Shown in pieces: positions 11,367-21,436 of a stretch of DNA of 64,000 bases; the first letter of the stretch is position 1, and each line of letters begins with the position of its first letter. The translations under genes were made by a program, and so were the position numbers. Below the pieces are notes generated by a model. It worked only from the letters and a program-made list of their open reading frames with translations. It made no database searches and was not told where the DNA came from. The stretch is taken from NCBI RefSeq assembly GCF_009727155.1, contig NZ_WNWM01000002.1:5208001-5272000 (forward strand), written 5' to 3'. Source of the DNA: Pseudoduganella dura. GTDB taxonomy: Bacteria > Pseudomonadota > Gammaproteobacteria > Burkholderiales > Burkholderiaceae_D.

Positions 11367-14186
11367 ATGGACCGACAGCAGTGGCGGCCGCCGATCGGCG
11401 AGGTGGCATTCGGCGCGTTCCGCCTGGTGCCGCAGGAACGCGCGCTGTACCGGCACGGCATGCCGGTGCGGCTGGCGGGCCGCGCGTTCGACCTGCTGGT
11501 CGCGCTCGTCGAGCGCGCCGGCACGGTGGTGGGCAAGGACGAGCTGATCGCCCGTGTCTGGCCGCGCACGGTCGTCGAGGAGGGCAACCTGCGCGTGCAC
11601 GTCAATGCACTGCGCAAGGTGCTCGGCACCGACCAGGCCTACGTGGAAAACGTGGTCGGCCGCGGCTACAGCTTCGTGGCGCCGCTGCGCCAGGCGCCCG
11701 ACGACATCGTGCCGGTGGTGCCGGCCGCCGGCCTGCAGCCGCGGCTGGTGGGGCGCGGCCAGGTGCTCGACCAGCTGCTGCGCGAGCTCTTGACCGTGCG
11801 CCTGCTGACGATCGCCGGCCCCGGCGGCATGGGCAAGACGTCGGTGGCGCAGGCACTGGCCGCGCGCGCCGCGCCGCGCTTCGGCCGCCACGTGTACTGC
11901 GTGGATCTCGCGCCGCTGGCCGATCCGGCGCTGCTGCCGGGCGCGGTGGCGCAGGCATTCGGCCTGGCCGCGCCGCTGTCCGCCGAGGCGCTGGCCGATG
12001 CCCTGCCGGCCGCTTTTTCGCACCCTTCGCAGGCCCGGCCCGCGCTGCTCGTGCTCGACGGCTGCGAACACCTGATCGATGCCGCCGCGGCGCTGGCCGG
12101 CGCGCTGCTGCGCCGGGCCGGGGCCCTGCACATCGTTGCCACCAGCCGCGAACCGCTGCGCGCCGACGGCGAACGCGTCTTCCGGCTGCCGCCGCTGGCG
12201 GTACCGCGCCCGCCCGCGGAAGCGCCGGTACCCGATGCCGTGGCATTGGCCACGTATCCGTCGGTACAACTGTTCGTCGAACGGGCCAGCGCCGATGGCG
12301 GCTTCACGCTCGATGCGGACAACGCGGCCGCGGTGGCCGAGATCTGCCGCCGCCTTGACGGCATTCCGCTGGCGATCGAGCTGGCGGCCGGCCGCGCCGC
12401 GTTTTTCGGCGTGCAGGAACTGGCGCGGCGCCTGTCCGACTGCTTCACGGTGCTGACACGGGGCCGCCGCACCGCGCTGCCGCGACACCAGACGCTGCGC
12501 GCCACGCTCGACTGGAGCCACGATTTGCTGGCCCCGGCCGAGCAGGCGGTGCTGCGGCGCCTTGCCGTGTTCCGCGGCACCTTCCCGCCCGACGGTGCGG
12601 CGGCGGTGGCCGGCTGGGGGGGGATCGATGCGCAGGCGGTTCCCGCGCTCGTGGCGCAACTGGTGGCGAAGTCGATGGTGTCGCCCGACGGCATGCGCTG
12701 CCGCCTGCTGGACACGAGCCGCGCCTATGCGCTGGAAAAACTGCGCGCCGCCGGCGAGGAGCACGCGGCTGCGCAGCGCCATGCGCGCTACTGCTGCCTG
12801 CTGCTGTCCCGCGCCGTGCACGATGCCGCGGCGCTCGACGCGAATCCCCTCCAGGACTGCCGCCTCGACGACGTGCGCGCCGCGCTCGACTGGGCCTTCG
12901 GACCGGGGGGCGAGCCGCTGCTGGGCGCGCAGCTGGCGGCGGCGTCGGCGCCGCTGTGGTATCGCCACTCGATGATGGAAGATTACCGCGTGCGGCTGGC
13001 CCCGGCGCTGGCCTGCGCCGCAGCAGCCGGTTCGGCCGGCGCACCGCTGTTCGCCGCGCTGCAGCTGGCACTGGGCCACACGCTGCTGCACGCCGGCGAA
13101 GACGCCGCGCCGCGCGCCGAGGCATTCGCCCGCGCACTGGCGCTGGCCGAGCGGCTCGGCGACCACGCCACCGCCGTGCGCGCGCTGTGGGGCTGCTACG
13201 CGGATGCGCTGCTGCAGGGCGACTATGGCCGCGCGCTCGGCCTGGCGTACCGCTTCGGCCCCCTGGCACGCGCCGCGGGAATGGATGGCGCCGGGCCGGT
13301 ACAGCAACGGCTGCTGGCCCGGGCGCGGCACTACCTGGGCGACCAGCATGCGGCCGGCGCGCATGCCGATGCCGTCGGGCACCCGGCCCGCCGCATGCCC
13401 GGCGCCGCCGGCTTCCAGTTCGACCAGCGCGTATCGTCGCTGGCGGTGCACGGCCGGGTGCTGTGGCTCCAGGGACGGCCCGAGCAGGCACTGCTGGCCG
13501 CGCGCGAGGGCATCGACGAAGCGTTGCGGCTCGATCACTCGGTATCGCTGTGCTTTGCGCTGGTGTTCGCCGTGCCGGTGGCGCTGTGGAGCGGCGAGCT
13601 GGCAATGGCGCGGCGCTGCGCCGCGATGATGGCCGAACGGGCCGCGCGCGACCGGCTGGCGCACTGGTCGTTCTGGGCGTACGCGTTCGACGCGGCGCTG
13701 CGGCGCCACGAACGCGGAGAAAACGGCACGGCGCCCGAACCGGTGGACGCGCTGCTGCGCCACCCGTCCTGCACCGGCCTGCACCTGGACATGCTGCCCA
13801 CGCTGCATGGCGGCCTGCTGACGCCCGCCTCGCTGGCCCGCGCTACCGATGGCCGCGCCGGCTGGGCCGCGCCCGAGCTGCTGCGCTGCTGGGGCGAACA
13901 GCTGGCGCGCGTCGGTGCCGCCAGGCAGGCCGAACGCGTGTTCCGGCAGGCGCTGGCGCTGGCCGGGCGGCAGGGCGCGCTGGCATGGGAACTGCGCGCC
14001 GCCACCAGCCTGGCCCGATTGCTGTCGCCGCGCGGCCAAGGGCACATCGATGAACCAACGAGCGGTTCCATGAGCGGGTACGACCCCGCTGCCTTGCTGG
14101 CGCCGCTGCTGGCGCGCTACCGCGAAGGCGAAGCCACGCGCGACGTGGTCATGGCGCGGGCCTGCCTGGAGCGCTGCCCAGCTTGA
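11367..14186 (+). CDS. Winged-helix/STAND ATPase transcriptional regulator (paralogue 2)
   Basis: This 939-residue protein is a full-length paralogue of the 6582-9380 regulator. It has an OmpR/PhoB-type winged helix (~13-106, with RAFDLLVALVERAG and NLRVHVNALRKVLG), Walker A GPGGMGKTS (151-159), Walker B ALLVLDGCE (226-234) and a DGIPLAIELAAGR motif, then a long helical Ala/Leu-rich C-terminal half that may hold TPR-like repeats. No membrane segment is evident. It is divergent from the ALDH-like gene and may control it; that is inference from position. Its 3' end overlaps the convergent GH39 gene by 38 bases. Confidence 0.85.
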   Translation: MDRQQWRPPIGEVAFGAFRLVPQERALYRHGMPVRLAGRAFDLLVALVERAGTVVGKDELIARVWPRTVVEEGNLRVHVNALRKVLGTDQAYVENVVGRGYSFVAPLRQAPDDIVPVVPAAGLQPRLVGRGQVLDQLLRELLTVRLLTIAGPGGMGKTSVAQALAARAAPRFGRHVYCVDLAPLADPALLPGAVAQAFGLAAPLSAEALADALPAAFSHPSQARPALLVLDGCEHLIDAAAALAGALLRRAGALHIVATSREPLRADGERVFRLPPLAVPRPPAEAPVPDAVALATYPSVQLFVERASADGGFTLDADNAAAVAEICRRLDGIPLAIELAAGRAAFFGVQELARRLSDCFTVLTRGRRTALPRHQTLRATLDWSHDLLAPAEQAVLRRLAVFRGTFPPDGAAAVAGWGGIDAQAVPALVAQLVAKSMVSPDGMRCRLLDTSRAYALEKLRAAGEEHAAAQRHARYCCLLLSRAVHDAAALDANPLQDCRLDDVRAALDWAFGPGGEPLLGAQLAAASAPLWYRHSMMEDYRVRLAPALACAAAAGSAGAPLFAALQLALGHTLLHAGEDAAPRAEAFARALALAERLGDHATAVRALWGCYADALLQGDYGRALGLAYRFGPLARAAGMDGAGPVQQRLLARARHYLGDQHAAGAHADAVGHPARRMPGAAGFQFDQRVSSLAVHGRVLWLQGRPEQALLAAREGIDEALRLDHSVSLCFALVFAVPVALWSGELAMARRCAAMMAERAARDRLAHWSFWAYAFDAALRRHERGENGTAPEPVDALLRHPSCTGLHLDMLPTLHGGLLTPASLARATDGRAGWAAPELLRCWGEQLARVGAARQAERVFRQALALAGRQGALAWELRAATSLARLLSPRGQGHIDEPTSGSMSGYDPAALLAPLLARYREGEATRDVVMARACLERCPA

Positions 14187-15753
14187 GCAGGTAGACATCG
14201 TTCTCGCGCAGCGGCAGCGTGAGGCTGAACCGGCCGTCGCCGCCGACCCGCACGGTGCGGCGCCCGGACGGTTCGCCGCTCGCCTGCGCCTTCAGTTCGG
14301 CCACCTGCTTCCTCGTCAGCTGCGCCGGCGATCCCATGCCGATGTACGCCGTGAACGCGTCGTTCTTCCGGTAGCCGACCTGCGAGATCGCCAGCGTATA
14401 GTCGCCCGGCTTCACGCCGCGCAGCGTGACCCGCACGTCCCCCTTGGGCCTGGGCGGCAGGTCCCTGATGAAGTATTGCTGGTTGTTGATCCCCTCCGGC
14501 AGCGTATGCGTGTAATCCCACAGCAGCACGCTTGCATCGCCGTTGGCGTCGACAGTGGCGATCGATTGCGCATCGGGGTTGCGCAGTTGCTTTGCGCCGA
14601 GCCCGTTCAGGAACTGGTAAGCGAAATAGCCGGGCTTCTTGATGCCCTGCGTGTTCATCAGCCCGAAGCCGCCGTGGAAGGCTTCGAAGCGGGGGCCGGG
14701 CTCCTCGAAGATGTCGGTGAAGACCCAGTACGACATCGACTGCGCCGCATCGCCCGTCTGTTTCAGCTTTTGCAGGATATAGGCGGCCTGGTGATAGCTG
14801 TCGTGCGTGGGATCGGCCGGCGTGTACGACGAACTCCATTCGGTGTAGTGCAGCGGCAGCTTCGGCAGCTTCGAGGCGGCGATTTCGCGGCGGTTCTTCA
14901 ATACATCGTTGCTGATCGCGCCTTCATCCTTGCTGAGCACCGTGCCGGTGGTGCCGAATTCGTCGAGGTAGCCCTGGTTGACGCCATACGTGTGCGTGCT
15001 GACGAAGTCGAGCGGCACCCCGTTGGCGGTCGCATACGCGATCGTCTCGGGTATCCACGCCGCGCCGGCGGTGGCGGGGCCGCCGACCCGGTAGGCCGGA
15101 TTCACGCTCTTGATGGCGCGGGCGGCGTGGGCATACAGCCTGAAATACTCGTCCTGCGTGCCGGCCCAGAAATCCCTCAGGTTCGGTTCGTTCCACACTT
15201 CGAAATACCAGGTCGCCACTTCGGCCTGGCCATAACGTTCGGTCCAGTGTTCGGTCAATCTCTTGACGAGTTCGCCCCATTTTTCATAACTGCGGGGTGG
15301 CGTGACATTGCCGCGCCACCAGAATATGGTTTTTTCGCCGCTGGCCATCGCCGACGGCATGAAACCCAGTTCGACGAACGGTTTCATGCCGATGCTCAGC
15401 AGGTAATCGTACAGGGCGTCGATATACTGGAAATTATAATGTTCCCTGCCTTGCGCATCGACTTTATAAACGCCCATATCGTCCGACAGCAGGCCGTGCA
15501 TGCGGATATAACGGAATCCGGCGTCGCGCCTGACCTGCGCCAGTTGCTGTTGCCAGTCCGCCCGCAATCCCTCGTTGGCGCGGCCGGCGCCAATGACTTC
15601 ATTGAAGGTCTTGTTCAGGTCGCCGGCGATCTGGCCGACGTGCACATCGATATCGCGTTGCTGCGCCCACGTGGATTGCGACAGTAACAGCAGGCCGCCC
15701 AGCAGGGCCCCGCTAATGGAATGGCTGATGGTATTGAACCGCATGGTTTGCAT
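14149..15753 (-). CDS. Exported GH39-family glycosidase (beta-xylosidase-like)
   Basis: A 534-residue protein with a Sec signal peptide (hydrophobic core ~14-26, likely cleavage after STWA, residue 30), so it acts in the periplasm or outside. The body is a TIM-barrel GH39 domain: YFEVWNEPNL places the acid/base glutamate at E189, and LHYTEWSSSY places the nucleophile at E305. A beta-sandwich accessory region follows (~400-530). GH39 enzymes include beta-xylosidases and alpha-iduronidases and retain configuration; the substrate here is not determined, xylo-oligosaccharides being the usual guess. A membrane-bound AraC regulator lies 172 bases upstream on the same strand and is the likely controller. 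Confidence 0.88.
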   Translation of the reverse strand: MQTMRFNTISHSISGALLGGLLLLSQSTWAQQRDIDVHVGQIAGDLNKTFNEVIGAGRANEGLRADWQQQLAQVRRDAGFRYIRMHGLLSDDMGVYKVDAQGREHYNFQYIDALYDYLLSIGMKPFVELGFMPSAMASGEKTIFWWRGNVTPPRSYEKWGELVKRLTEHWTERYGQAEVATWYFEVWNEPNLRDFWAGTQDEYFRLYAHAARAIKSVNPAYRVGGPATAGAAWIPETIAYATANGVPLDFVSTHTYGVNQGYLDEFGTTGTVLSKDEGAISNDVLKNRREIAASKLPKLPLHYTEWSSSYTPADPTHDSYHQAAYILQKLKQTGDAAQSMSYWVFTDIFEEPGPRFEAFHGGFGLMNTQGIKKPGYFAYQFLNGLGAKQLRNPDAQSIATVDANGDASVLLWDYTHTLPEGINNQQYFIRDLPPRPKGDVRVTLRGVKPGDYTLAISQVGYRKNDAFTAYIGMGSPAQLTRKQVAELKAQASGEPSGRRTVRVGGDGRFSLTLPLRENDVYLLKLGSAPGRPAP

Positions 15754-15925
15754 TGGTTGTCTCGCTCGCTCTGGATTGCGCTCTGGATTTCGCTCGGATT
15801 GATTCGCGGCCGGCCCGTGACCGGCGCGCTGCCATGCAGCCTACCGGGGCGGACGCGGTTTCGTTAGCAGCCATGCCCGAAACGCTGGTGGAATGCGGAA
15901 AGTTGAAGAAAATCTGCCGCCAGTG

Positions 15926-17098
15926 TCAGTCCGCGCAGGCGGTGCGAAAGGCCTTCGGGGTGCAGCCGTATTCTTCCTTGAAGAGCTTGTTGAAATACGA
16001 AACATTGGCATAGCCGACCGAATAGGCGATTTCCGCAACGGCCAGCGCATCGTTTTCCGACAGCAGCCGCGCCGCTTCGGTCAGCCGCAATTTATTCAGG
16101 TAGGCAGTGAATGTGAAACCCAGCTCCGCTTTCAGGATGTCGTTGAGCTTATTACGGTTGACACCCGTACCGGCCACCGCCTTGTCGACATCCATGCCGG
16201 CATCCGAATAATGCGTGGCAATAAATCGCAATACCGCGGCCTTTTCCCTGTCGCGATGCGGTTCGAGCGAAAGCTGCTGGTAGGCGACGAACGGCAGGTC
16301 TTTTTGCAGTTTTTCGCGCACCTCCGCGACCAGCGCGGCGGCATGGGCGCGGAAAAACCAGAAACCGAAACCGGCCCATGCCGATGCCAATATCGCGCCC
16401 ATGCCGTACAGATAACGGACATCGCGGCCGTGCAATATCAGTTCGCTGATTTCGACAGTAAACAAGGTATCGGTCGGGCTCTGGAATGTACTCCCGAACG
16501 TCATTTTCGGCACGCGGTCGAGTTTATATCCGTGGTGTGAAAGGTCGAGCTTGAACATGTCGAACCACCATTGCGGAGTTTCTAGCCTCGACAGGTCGAT
16601 GTCGACACGCGTGCCGTGCGTGCTGCACGCGAAGAAGGCGGAAGGCGTGCGATAGCTCAGCAGGTGATCGGGCGTGGATACCCTGTCGTCGAACGTGGGC
16701 ACGCTGAGCATCAGCGTGTTGGCTGGCGCGCAGCGGGCCTGGAACGACACCGAATCGTAGCGCGACAGGTCGACGTGCGCCGGCTTGCCGTTGCGGTCCT
16801 CGAACAGCAGGTCCGCCGCGGCGAACCGGTATCTGGGGGCTGGCGCCAGGCGGAAGCCGAAGCGCAGCCGTTGCCGGGCTTCGTGGATGGCGACGGAGGT
16901 TCCGGCGGCATCGCGCCGTGTCTTGTCCGGCTTCTCGTTGTCCGAACTGGTGCCGATGTGCCATGGCAGCCCACTGCCATGGGCCGGCAGCAATCGGGTG
17001 CGCAGGTGACTGCGGTCGACGCACAGCACGCCCAGCAGCAGGCTCCCTGCCAGCAGGCAGACGAACGCGATCAGCGCTTTGCGATAGAAGGCTCCCAT
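15926..17098 (-). CDS. Membrane-anchored AraC-family regulator with periplasmic sensor
   Basis: The 390-residue protein has two predicted membrane segments (~8-27 and ~230-249) framing a periplasmic domain of ~200 residues, and a cytoplasmic AraC/XylS DNA-binding domain at ~285-388 (VAEIAYSVGYANVSYFNKLF and CTPKAF). The periplasmic part (FEDRNGKP, DLSRYDSVSFQAR, VDIDLSRLETPQWW) reads like a beta-sandwich of the CBM11/CIA30 carbohydrate-binding type; this is judged by eye. The layout predicts direct sensing of an extracytoplasmic ligand, plausibly an oligosaccharide, with DNA binding at the membrane. It is co-oriented with and upstream of the GH39 gene. Confidence 0.85.
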   Translation of the reverse strand: MGAFYRKALIAFVCLLAGSLLLGVLCVDRSHLRTRLLPAHGSGLPWHIGTSSDNEKPDKTRRDAAGTSVAIHEARQRLRFGFRLAPAPRYRFAAADLLFEDRNGKPAHVDLSRYDSVSFQARCAPANTLMLSVPTFDDRVSTPDHLLSYRTPSAFFACSTHGTRVDIDLSRLETPQWWFDMFKLDLSHHGYKLDRVPKMTFGSTFQSPTDTLFTVEISELILHGRDVRYLYGMGAILASAWAGFGFWFFRAHAAALVAEVREKLQKDLPFVAYQQLSLEPHRDREKAAVLRFIATHYSDAGMDVDKAVAGTGVNRNKLNDILKAELGFTFTAYLNKLRLTEAARLLSENDALAVAEIAYSVGYANVSYFNKLFKEEYGCTPKAFRTACAD

Positions 17099-17352
17099 TT
17101 ATGCCGTTTTCGTTCGAGGCTCCGGTGATGTGAGCGCAATCATAGTGGGCGCATGGCAGTGCAGCAAGAGGTTGTGCGGCCCTTTAAGCCGTTCCTGCCG
17201 CAGGGGCGCAGGTCTTCTTGGGAAAGAGTCAATAGCCTGTTGCATATAGGGTTCAGCAGCGAATAAACATGTTTCCCATGGGCATATTTCTGTAACTTGC
17301 GATCTGCATTTGAGTACACTGGACTGAAGAAATTAACTAACGGAAATATGTG

Positions 17353-19299
17353 ATGCTATTCATAAATCGACTGTCGATTCAAAGAAAGCTGATGCTCAGC
17401 ATGGGCCTGTGCCTGCTGGTGTTCATGGTCATTTCGTCCGTGCTGAGCGTAACGATGAACAGCGACCGTGCCCGCGAGCGCGCGGTGACCCAGGAGCTGC
17501 CGGCGCGGATCGGCGAGATCCGCAACGACGTGCTGCGCCAGATCGGCCAGACGCTGGCGGTATCGGAAACGCTGGCGAACGACACGTACGTGCATGCATG
17601 GGAAGATGCCGGCCTGCCCGACGAGGGGGCCACCGCGTGGCAGACCTACGCCAGCCACCTGAAGGCGAAGAACAACGCGGCCACGGTGTTCTGGGTATCG
17701 AAAACCACCGGCAAGTACTTCACCGACGCCGGCTACGACCGCACGCTGTCGTCCGACAAGGCCGGCGACGGGTGGTTCTACGACTTCCTGGCCAGCGGGG
17801 TGCCGTACCGCCTCGATATCGACAAGAACGCCGGCTCGGCCACCTACATGTTGTTCATCAATACGCGCGTGCAGACCGCGGGCGGCAAGCTCGCGGTGGC
17901 CGGCATCGGGCTGGCCGTCAACGACCTGGCAAGCACGATCCGCGATTACCGGGTGGGCGAGACGGGCACCGTGTCGCTGGTGCGGCCGAACGGCGTGCTG
18001 CTGATCGACCGCGATCCGCAACTGGCCGACGGCAGGCACGGGTTGCAGGACCAGCCCGGCTTCGATGCCGGCATGGTGAAAACGCTGTTCGCCGGCCAGG
18101 CGTTCAGCCATGCCGCGGTCGACACTCCGCAGGGCCGGCTGTTCGTGGCCGCGTCATATATCAAGGAGCTGAACCTCTACGTGCTGGCACGGGTGCCGGA
18201 ACGCGAAGTGCTGGGCGATATCGCACGGGCCGCCACGATCTCCGCGCTGATCGCGGGCGTGGCGGGCGGCGGCATCGGCCTGTTCGGCATCTGGCTGATC
18301 AGCCGCGCGATCGCCGCGCCGGTGATGCGGGCCGCCAGGATGCTGGGCGAGATCGCCGACGGCAATGGCGACCTGAGCCGCCGGATGCGGGTGGAATCGC
18401 AGGATGAGGTAGGCGCGCTGGCGGGGGCGTTCAACCGCTTCATTTCGTCGCTGAACGGCACCATCGTGCAGGTGCGCGAGAGCGCGCAGCAGATCGCCGG
18501 CGCCACCGGCGAGATCGCCACCGGCAACCTCGATCTGTCGAACCGCACCGAGGCGCAGGCGTCGAACCTGGAAGAGACCGCGGCCGCGATGGAAGAGCTG
18601 ACGGCGACCGTGCGGCAAAACGCCGACAACGCCGCGCAGGCCAACAAGCTGGTCGCCTCCACCGCTGATTCGGCGCGCAAGGGCGGCGCGGTGGTCTCGC
18701 AGGTGGTCGACATGATGGGCGCCATCACAGACAGCTCGCGCCGCATCGCCGACATCATCGGCGTCATCGACGGCATCGCGTTCCAGACCAATATCCTGGC
18801 GCTGAACGCCGCGGTGGAGGCGGCGCGGGCCGGCGAGCAGGGCCGCGGCTTCGCCGTGGTGGCCTCCGAGGTGCGTAACCTGGCGCAGCGTTCGGCCACC
18901 GCGGCGAAGGAAATCAAGGATCTGATCCTCGCCTCGGTCGACCAGGTCAACACCGGCAGCCGGCTGGCCGACGGCGCCGGACAGGCGATGGGCGAGATCG
19001 TGGGGTCGGTACAGCGCGTGGCGGACCTGGTGGCGCAGATCAGCGCGGCCAGCCACGAGCAGAGCCAGGGCATCGGCCAGGTCAACGGTGCCATCATCGA
19101 GATGGACAACGCCACGCAGCAAAATGCCGCCCTGGTGGAAGAAGCAGCCGCCGCGGCCGAGTCGCTGCGCATGCAGGCCGCCACGCTGGAGCAGGTGGTG
19201 GGCACGTTCAAGCTCGACGCCACGGCTGCGGCGCCCGCATCGCAGGGCGGCATGCCGGCGCAGGCCGTCACTGCCCGGCGAAAAATGCTGAAGGCGTAG
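17353..19299 (+). CDS. Methyl-accepting chemotaxis protein with Cache sensor
   Basis: A transmembrane chemoreceptor of 648 residues: TM1 (~14-34), a periplasmic single-Cache-like domain (~37-290, with [16 protein letters not shown] and [16 protein letters not shown]), TM2 (~294-321), HAMP (~318-371, ending in the [12 protein letters not shown] motif) and the cytoplasmic signalling domain with the conserved hairpin [20 protein letters not shown] and [18 protein letters not shown] that contacts CheA/CheW. No C-terminal CheR-tethering pentapeptide is seen. A GTG at 17350 lies directly before; the ATG is preferred. The ligand is unknown. The last 32 bases overlap the convergent AraC gene. Confidence 0.93.
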   Translation: MLFINRLSIQRKLMLSMGLCLLVFMVISSVLSVTMNSDRARERAVTQELPARIGEIRNDVLRQIGQTLAVSETLANDTYVHAWEDAGLPDEGATAWQTYASHLKAKNNAATVFWVSKTTGKYFTDAGYDRTLSSDKAGDGWFYDFLASGVPYRLDIDKNAGSATYMLFINTRVQTAGGKLAVAGIGLAVNDLASTIRDYRVGETGTVSLVRPNGVLLIDRDPQLADGRHGLQDQPGFDAGMVKTLFAGQAFSHAAVDTPQGRLFVAASYIKELNLYVLARVPEREVLGDIARAATISALIAGVAGGGIGLFGIWLISRAIAAPVMRAARMLGEIADGNGDLSRRMRVESQDEVGALAGAFNRFISSLNGTIVQVRESAQQIAGATGEIATGNLDLSNRTEAQASNLEETAAAMEELTATVRQNADNAAQANKLVASTADSARKGGAVVSQVVDMMGAITDSSRRIADIIGVIDGIAFQTNILALNAAVEAARAGEQGRGFAVVASEVRNLAQRSATAAKEIKDLILASVDQVNTGSRLADGAGQAMGEIVGSVQRVADLVAQISAASHEQSQGIGQVNGAIIEMDNATQQNAALVEEAAAAAESLRMQAATLEQVVGTFKLDATAAAPASQGGMPAQAVTARRKMLKA

Positions 19300-20068
19300 T
19301 GCCGAAGGTCTTGCGGAACATCTGGGAAAACGCCGACTGGCTGGCATAGCCCAGCTCCTCGGCGACCCGCGCCAGCGGCATGCCGCCGGCGATCATCGGC
19401 GCGGCATGCGCCAGCCGCACCTGCTGGCGCCATTGCCCGAAGCCCATGCCGAGCTCCTTCTCGAACAGGCGCGCCAGCGTGCGCTCCGAGGCGCCCACCT
19501 GGCCGGCCCAGTCGGCCAGCGTCAGCGGCGCGCCCGGCGCGTCGATCAGGCGCGCGCACAGGCATTGCAGCCGCTTGTCGCGCGGCAGCGGCACCCGGAT
19601 CGGGCGCGTTTCGCAGCGCGCCAGTTCATCGAGCATCAGCTCCGACAGCAGCGTGGCGCGCGGCGATGACGCCAGCGGCGGCAGCTGTTCCAGCGCCAGG
19701 ATCAGTTCGCGCAGCAGCGTGGACACTTCCAGCACCCGGCAAGCCTCGTCCGGGAACGGCGCGCGTTCGGCCAGGATCCGCACCGGCCGCAGCCGGGTCG
19801 ACGCCAGCACCGTGACGGCATGCTCGACGCCGGGCGCGATCCACACCGCCCGCGACGGCGGCACGATCCATGTGCTGCCGGCGGCCGTCACGCGCAGCAC
19901 ACCGTCGATCGAATGCGTCAGCTGGCCCCACGTGTGCCGGTGCGGCAGCAGCGAATCGCTGCGTTCGAGGTCGCGGGAGATCAGCGTGATGGGGCGCTCG
20001 GGCGTCGGCTCGAAACCGTCCGGCGCCGGCAGCACCTGCCTGGGGATCGTTGGCCTGAGATTCGACAT
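19268..20068 (-). CDS. AraC-family regulator, NimR/YeaM-like
   Basis: The 266-residue protein has an N-terminal cupin sensor domain ([21 protein letters not shown] and [16 protein letters not shown]) and a C-terminal AraC double HTH ([19 protein letters not shown] and [18 protein letters not shown]). This arrangement is that of NimR, which in E. coli controls a divergently placed MFS exporter. Here too an MFS gene is divergent, with 85 bases between starts, so local control of that transporter is the simple inference. The inducer is not known. Confidence 0.88.
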   Translation of the reverse strand: MSNLRPTIPRQVLPAPDGFEPTPERPITLISRDLERSDSLLPHRHTWGQLTHSIDGVLRVTAAGSTWIVPPSRAVWIAPGVEHAVTVLASTRLRPVRILAERAPFPDEACRVLEVSTLLRELILALEQLPPLASSPRATLLSELMLDELARCETRPIRVPLPRDKRLQCLCARLIDAPGAPLTLADWAGQVGASERTLARLFEKELGMGFGQWRQQVRLAHAAPMIAGGMPLARVAEELGYASQSAFSQMFRKTFGTTPSAFFAGQ

Positions 20069-20153
20069 GGCAGTATTTCGATAAAAATTGACATCCTATC
20101 TTAAAACAGTCGAAGCCCTTTTTCTTACACTGTTCCTTTCAGCAGGAGACAGC

Positions 20154-21383
20154 ATGAAGAACAACGACACGAACGACAGCAATACGCTGCGCCAGGATGC
20201 CCGCGTGATCGGCCTGGTCGGCCTGGCGCACGGCACTTCCCATTTCTATCACCTGATCCTGGCCGCGCTGTTCCCATGGCTCAAACCGGCATTCGGCCTC
20301 AGTTATGCCGAGCTGGGGCTGCTGATGACGGTGTTCTTCGTGGTATCGGGCATTGGCCAGGCGCTGGCCGGCTTCGTGGTCGACCGGGTGGGCGCGCGGC
20401 GCGTGCTGTTCTTCGGGGTCGGCATGCTGGGCGTGTCCGCGCTGGTGCTGTCGGTCGCCGGCAGCTATGCGGCGCTGCTGGCGGGCGCGCTGCTGGCCGG
20501 CGTGGGCAACAGCATCTTCCACCCGGCGGACTACACGCTGCTGAACCAGCGCGTCTCGCGCGAGCGGCTGGCGCACGGCTTCTCGGTGCATGGCATCAGC
20601 GGCAACCTCGGCTGGGCGGCGTCGCCGCTGTTCATGACCACGGTGGCGGCGCTGGCAAGCTGGCGCACCGCGCTGGCGCTGGCCGCGCTGCTGCCGTTCG
20701 CGGTGCTGGCGATCCTGGTGCTGAACCGCCATGCGCTGCGGCCGAATCCGCCGCAGAGCGCCGGTAGCGCGCAGCAAGGCGGAGAGGGCACGCTGGCGTT
20801 CCTGCGGCTGCGCTCCGTGTGGATGTGCTTCGCGTTCTTCTTCCTCACGGCCGTGTCGCTGGGCGGCATCCAGGCATTCGCATCGATCGGGCTGGAACAG
20901 CTGTACGGTATTTCGCGCGAGCTGGCCACCAGTTCCTATACCGCGTACATGCTGGCGTCGGCGGCCGGCATGGTGGTCGGCGGCTTCGTCGGTGCCGGCT
21001 CGGGCAACCACGACCGCAACATCGCCGTCGCGTTCGCCGTGGCCGCCGTGCTGGCGCTGGTGTTGGGCATGGCCGTGGTGCCGGGCTGGCTGGCGCTGCC
21101 GCTGATGGCGCTGATCGGTTTCTTCTCCGGCGTGGCCGGGCCGTCACGCGACCTGATGATCCGCGCGGCCGCGCCGAAGAATGCCACCGGCCGCGTGTAC
21201 GGCGTGGTGTATTCGGGGCTGGACACGGGCCTTTCGGTGGGGCCGCTGATGTTCGGCGCCGTGATGGATGCCGGGCACCCGGGCTGGCTGTTCGCCGGCA
21301 TCGCGCTGTTCCAGGCGCTGGCGATCGGCACGGCCGTCGGCGTGGGCGGCAATACGCGGGCGGTGGCGCTGAAAAGCGCGTAG
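20154..21383 (+). CDS. MFS transporter
   Basis: A 12-helix major facilitator of 409 residues. The N-terminal [12 protein letters not shown], the [13 protein letters not shown] loop between helices 2 and 3 and [12 protein letters not shown] match the fosmidomycin-resistance (Fsr)-like branch of MFS exporters. The start ATG at 20154 is chosen because CAGGAGA sits 5-11 bases before it; an upstream TTG at 20088 lacks a ribosome site. It is divergent from a NimR-like AraC gene, which probably regulates it. Substrate is unknown; drug or metabolite efflux is plausible. Confidence 0.9.
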   Translation: MKNNDTNDSNTLRQDARVIGLVGLAHGTSHFYHLILAALFPWLKPAFGLSYAELGLLMTVFFVVSGIGQALAGFVVDRVGARRVLFFGVGMLGVSALVLSVAGSYAALLAGALLAGVGNSIFHPADYTLLNQRVSRERLAHGFSVHGISGNLGWAASPLFMTTVAALASWRTALALAALLPFAVLAILVLNRHALRPNPPQSAGSAQQGGEGTLAFLRLRSVWMCFAFFFLTAVSLGGIQAFASIGLEQLYGISRELATSSYTAYMLASAAGMVVGGFVGAGSGNHDRNIAVAFAVAAVLALVLGMAVVPGWLALPLMALIGFFSGVAGPSRDLMIRAAAPKNATGRVYGVVYSGLDTGLSVGPLMFGAVMDAGHPGWLFAGIALFQALAIGTAVGVGGNTRAVALKSA

Positions 21384-21436
21384 CGACCCGTGCGCGAGCC
21401 ACTATAATCGGGGCAGGTCAACCGCCGGGGAATCCG

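Noticed and set aside
20088..20093. TTGACA upstream of the MFS gene as a -35 box
   Set aside because: No acceptable -10 hexamer lies 15-19 bases downstream; the divergent AraC/MFS promoters could not be placed with confidence.
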